A DNA stretch of 13,833 bases from Oscillospiraceae bacterium. GTDB taxonomy: Bacteria > Bacillota > Clostridia > Oscillospirales > Oscillospiraceae. The translations under genes were made by a program, and so were the position numbers. The stretch covers positions 1-13,833 of the forward strand of contig JAEDJB010000042.1 in assembly GCA_016296565.1 (NCBI GenBank), written 5' to 3'. The stretch's first letter is position 1, and every line of letters starts with the position of its first letter. Positions 11,764-13,833 of the stretch are shown piece by piece. Below the pieces are notes generated by a model, which saw only the letters and a program-made list of their open reading frames with translations, did not search any database and was not told the origin of the DNA.

Positions 11764-12516
11764 ATGAAAAAGGAACTGCTCACCAGCCGGCAGGGCTATG
11801 CCATCCCCTGCCACAACTGCTTGAACGGGGAGGACCGGGCCGTCATCGTCTGCCATGGCTTTGGCAGCAGCAAGGAAAGCCCCATGGTCCAGGCCCTGAA
11901 CGAGACCCTGCCCCGGCACGGCATCGGGGTGTACAGCTTTGACTTTCCCTCCCACGGGGAGAGTCCCGTGTGGCAGGAGGGGCTGCGGGTGCCCTTCTGT
12001 TTGGATGACCTGGCGGTGGTGGAGGAGCACGTCCGCGCCCAGCTGCCCGGGGTTCGGGTGGGCTACTTCGGCTCCAGCTTCGGGGCGTATATCACCCTGC
12101 TCTACCTGGCGTCGGGCCGGGGGCAGGGGAGACGGGCTTTCCTGCGCTCCGCCGCCGTGACCATGCCCAGGCTGGTGCAGAGCTGGGTGGACGCCCGGGC
12201 AAAGGAGGACCTGAACCGGCGGGGCTATTTCGTCCCGGACTACGACTATGTGCGGGAGATGCGCATCACACCCGCCTTCCTTCAGGATTTGGAGGAGCAC
12301 GACCTGTTCCGGTATGACACCATGGGTTCTGCCTGCCTGCAGATGATCCACGGGGGACAGGACGACACGGCCCCTGTGGAGGACGCCCGGCGGTTTGCCC
12401 GGCAGTTCGGCGTCCGGCTGGTGGAGGTCCCCGGCGGGGAGCACCGGCTCATGGGCCCGGGAGAGCTGGAGCAGGTGCTGGAGAGCGCCCTGGCCTTTTT
12501 CCTGGCCCCGGAGTGA
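11764..12516 (+). CDS. Alpha/beta hydrolase (serine hydrolase)
   Basis: A 250-residue cytoplasmic hydrolase. The nucleophile elbow GSSFG (103-107) gives Ser105. The oxyanion-hole segment CHGFGSSKES is at 30-39, with FDFPSHGES (59-67), the block typical of the cinnamoyl-ester/acyl-hydrolase and BAAT-like group. The acid is in HGGQDD (Asp200 or 201) and the base is His227 in GGEHRLM. The triad order and spacing are normal; there is no signal peptide. ATG 11764 follows GAGGAGGAG (11751-11759). The same frame is open to 11698, but without an RBS. The substrate is not predictable: gut relatives include feruloyl and cinnamoyl esterases, and many are simple carboxylesterases. No obvious terminator separates it from the DegV gene, which has its own promoter. 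Confidence 0.88.
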   Translation: MKKELLTSRQGYAIPCHNCLNGEDRAVIVCHGFGSSKESPMVQALNETLPRHGIGVYSFDFPSHGESPVWQEGLRVPFCLDDLAVVEEHVRAQLPGVRVGYFGSSFGAYITLLYLASGRGQGRRAFLRSAAVTMPRLVQSWVDARAKEDLNRRGYFVPDYDYVREMRITPAFLQDLEEHDLFRYDTMGSACLQMIHGGQDDTAPVEDARRFARQFGVRLVEVPGGEHRLMGPGELEQVLESALAFFLAPE

Positions 12517-12521
12517 GCATT

Positions 12522-12559
12522 GATTTCCTATTGAAATCCGGGAGAGTTCCGGGTATAAT
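12522..12559 (+). promoter_or_regulatory. degV promoter with inverted repeat at the -35
   Basis: TTGAAA (12531-12536), 17 bp, TATAAT (12554-12559). GATTTC (12522-12527) and GAAATC (12533-12538) form a perfect 6-bp inverted repeat with 5-nt spacing over the -35. Confidence 0.8.
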
Positions 12560-12611
12560 GAGGATAAAATAAAGAAACCTCTAAAAAAACAAAGGAAAGA
12601 AAGGGATCGCC

Positions 12612-13460
12612 ATGAGCAAGCCTGTATATATTACTGCGGACAGCACCTGCGACATGCCGCCGGAGCTCCAGGAGCGCTTCAACATCAAGATTGCCCCCCT
12701 CCATGTGAACATCGGCACGGACAGCTATCTGGACGGCGTGAATTTCAGCTCTGACACCATCTTCGAGCGGTACGAAAAGGAAAAACTCCTGCCCCGCACC
12801 GCCGCGGTGAGCCCCCAGGAGTTTACGGACTTCTTCACCCCCCTGGTGGAGGCCGGGTACGAGGTGGTCCATCTGGATATCAGCTCTGATTTGTCTGCCA
12901 CCTATCAGAACGCGGTCATCGCCGCCGAGGACCTGCCGGGGGTCTATCCCATCGACACCCGGGAGCTTACCAGCAGCATCAGCCTCATCATCATGCGGGT
13001 CTGCGCCCTGCGGGACGAGGGGAAGAGCGCCCAGGAGATCGTCCAGGCCGTTCACGAGCTGATGCCCAAGGCCCACACCAGCTTTGTGATCGACACCCTG
13101 GAGTACATGTGGAAGGGCGGCCGCTGCACCGGCGTCACTGCCTTCGGGGCAAACCTGCTCCACCTGAAGCCCTGCATCGAGATGCGGGAAGGCAAGCTGG
13201 AGGTGTGCAAGAAGTACCGGGGCAACATCTTTAAGGTCTATGAAAAGTACATTGAGGACCGGCTCACCGGGAAGAAGGTGTGGCCGGAGTACATCTTTGT
13301 CACCACCAGCAACGAGCTCTCCGAGGAGGAGAAGGAGAAACTCTCTGCCCTGGTGCACCGGCTGACCGACGTGAAGGAGGTCCTGTTCAGCCGGGTGGGC
13401 AGCACCGTGGCCTGCCACTGCGGCCCCGGCACCCTGGGCCTGCTCTACCTGGACGAATAA
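12612..13460 (+). CDS. DegV family fatty-acid-binding protein
   Basis: A 282-residue two-domain protein of the DegV/FakB type, which binds a fatty acid and, in the FakAB system, presents it to the kinase FakA to form acyl phosphate. Family marks are ITADSTCDMP (7-16), the loop RTAAVSPQEF (62-71), LDISSDLSATYQNA (88-101), DTLEYMWKGGRC and, near the C-terminus, VACHCGPGTLGLLYL. Ser and Thr residues that hold the carboxylate (DST, ISS) are present. HCGPG replaces the usual HxGPG with a Cys, and VACHC is unusual. ATG 12612 follows an AAAGGGA-type SD. The gene is a single unit with its own promoter and strong terminator; no fakA is in the window. Which fatty acid it prefers is unknown. Confidence 0.92.
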   Translation: MSKPVYITADSTCDMPPELQERFNIKIAPLHVNIGTDSYLDGVNFSSDTIFERYEKEKLLPRTAAVSPQEFTDFFTPLVEAGYEVVHLDISSDLSATYQNAVIAAEDLPGVYPIDTRELTSSISLIIMRVCALRDEGKSAQEIVQAVHELMPKAHTSFVIDTLEYMWKGGRCTGVTAFGANLLHLKPCIEMREGKLEVCKKYRGNIFKVYEKYIEDRLTGKKVWPEYIFVTTSNELSEEEKEKLSALVHRLTDVKEVLFSRVGSTVACHCGPGTLGLLYLDE

Positions 13461-13470
13461 CCAAACCAAT

Positions 13471-13505
13471 AAAAACCACCGCTCTCACGAGAGCGGTGGT
13501 TTTTT
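13471..13505 (+). terminator. degV terminator
   Basis: A 15-bp stem (13471-13485 with 13490-13504), 4-nt loop, with T-rich tail and a further GTTTT. Confidence 0.93.
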
Positions 13506-13573
13506 GTTTTGGGGAACGAAAAACCAGATAGGGGGTATCGGAAAAGCGAGGAGGCGAACTTCCGGCGGCCGCC

Positions 13574-13602
13574 TTGACTTTTTTCCCGGTCTGTCCTATA
13601 CT
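13574..13602 (+). promoter_or_regulatory. Promoter-like element without a downstream gene (antisense to the LysR gene)
   Basis: TTGACT (13574-13579), 17 bp, TATACT (13597-13602) on the plus strand. The next 230 nt hold no supported plus-strand gene; the element points into the 3' end of the minus-strand LysR gene. An imperfectly placed repeat GGGTAT (13634-13639) with ATACCC (13653-13658) follows. Apart from this, 13506-13659 shows nothing recognisable. Confidence 0.5.
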
Positions 13603-13659
13603 GCAAGAAATCACAGTTTCCTACCGGTGTAATGGGTATAAGAACAAGAAAAATACCCG

Positions 13660-13833
13660 TCACTTGTCCCGGGACAGCGTTTCCACCGTCTCCACCAGAA
13701 CCTGAATGACCGCCTCGCTTAACGGTGAGCGGTGATACTTGGGGCTCACCAGGTACCCCACCTCGAAGGAGGTGTCGTGGCCGGTGATGGGGATGGCCCG
13801 GATGGCGCCGCTCTCCAGATAGGCGTCCCCCTG
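13660..13833 (-). CDS. LysR family transcriptional regulator, C-terminal end (partial)
   Basis: The minus frame is open from the right edge to TGA at 13662-13660, giving 57 residues. The sequence (QGDAYLESGAIRAIPITG, then FEVGYLVSPKYHRSPLSEAVIQVLVETVETL) has the shape of the last strands and helix of a LysR substrate-binding domain: a hydrophobic 'IPITG' strand, a 'GYLVSPKYHRSPLS' strand and loop, and a final amphipathic helix. The DNA-binding domain is outside the window, so the assignment rests on this C-terminal pattern alone. Neighbour and target genes are not visible. Confidence 0.65.
   Translation of the reverse strand, partial: QGDAYLESGAIRAIPITGHDTSFEVGYLVSPKYHRSPLSEAVIQVLVETVETLSRDK

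Noticed and set aside
13632..13706. Small plus-strand ORF of about 24 codons after the orphan promoter
   Set aside because: No SD, Pro-rich translation opposite the LysR coding sequence; not supportable.

Overview
The window looks like a chromosomal segment from a strictly anaerobic, Gram-positive Clostridia-type bacterium, most likely one of the GC-rich Oscillospiraceae. This is inferred from the strong AGGAGG-like ribosome binding sites, near-consensus sigma-A promoters with 17-bp spacers, a T-box leader, a four-subunit ferredoxin-dependent 2-oxoacid oxidoreductase and a solo 4Fe-4S ferredoxin. No rRNA, tRNA, CRISPR array, insertion sequence or prophage was seen. From about 2.5 kb rightwards the DNA is GC-rich. 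The first 2.4 kb is less so, and the acetyltransferase at 1.8-2.3 kb is distinctly AT-rich.

Layout. 1-1728: the 5' part of a 2,4-diaminopentanoate dehydrogenase-like gene (minus) and a divergent MerR regulator. Between them is a textbook MerR operator-promoter with a 19-bp spacer and a dyad. 1814-2338: a GNAT acetyltransferase (minus). 2543-3697: low-molecular-weight tyrosine phosphatase (plus), a TIGR04076-family small Cys protein (minus) and a ferredoxin (plus). 3762-4694: cysteine synthase (minus), divergent from a two-gene operon of a YcxB-like membrane protein and a truncated, degenerate CbiE-CbiT-like protein (4950-6433). 6492-9830: a consensus promoter, an almost complete T-box leader, and the gamma-delta-alpha-beta genes of a 2-oxoacid:ferredoxin oxidoreductase, closed by a strong terminator. 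9903-11536: a YegS/DagK-type lipid kinase and a ferritin (both minus, each with its own signals). 11764-13460: an alpha/beta hydrolase and a DegV fatty-acid-binding protein (plus). 13660-13833: the 3' end of a LysR-type regulator (minus).

Most units are short and have their own promoter and terminator. The one clear metabolic operon is the oxidoreductase, whose T-box makes its expression depend on an uncharged tRNA (specifier UAU/Tyr or AUC/Ile). This argues for an amino-acid-linked 2-oxoacid rather than pyruvate as the main substrate.

The items most worth a second look are the T-box on the oxidoreductase operon, the CbiE-CbiT remnant protein paired with a membrane protein, the MerR/diaminopentanoate dehydrogenase divergon, and two promoters (TIGR04076 gene and ferritin) with dyads centred near -41. 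I did not find a clearly new multi-gene system.
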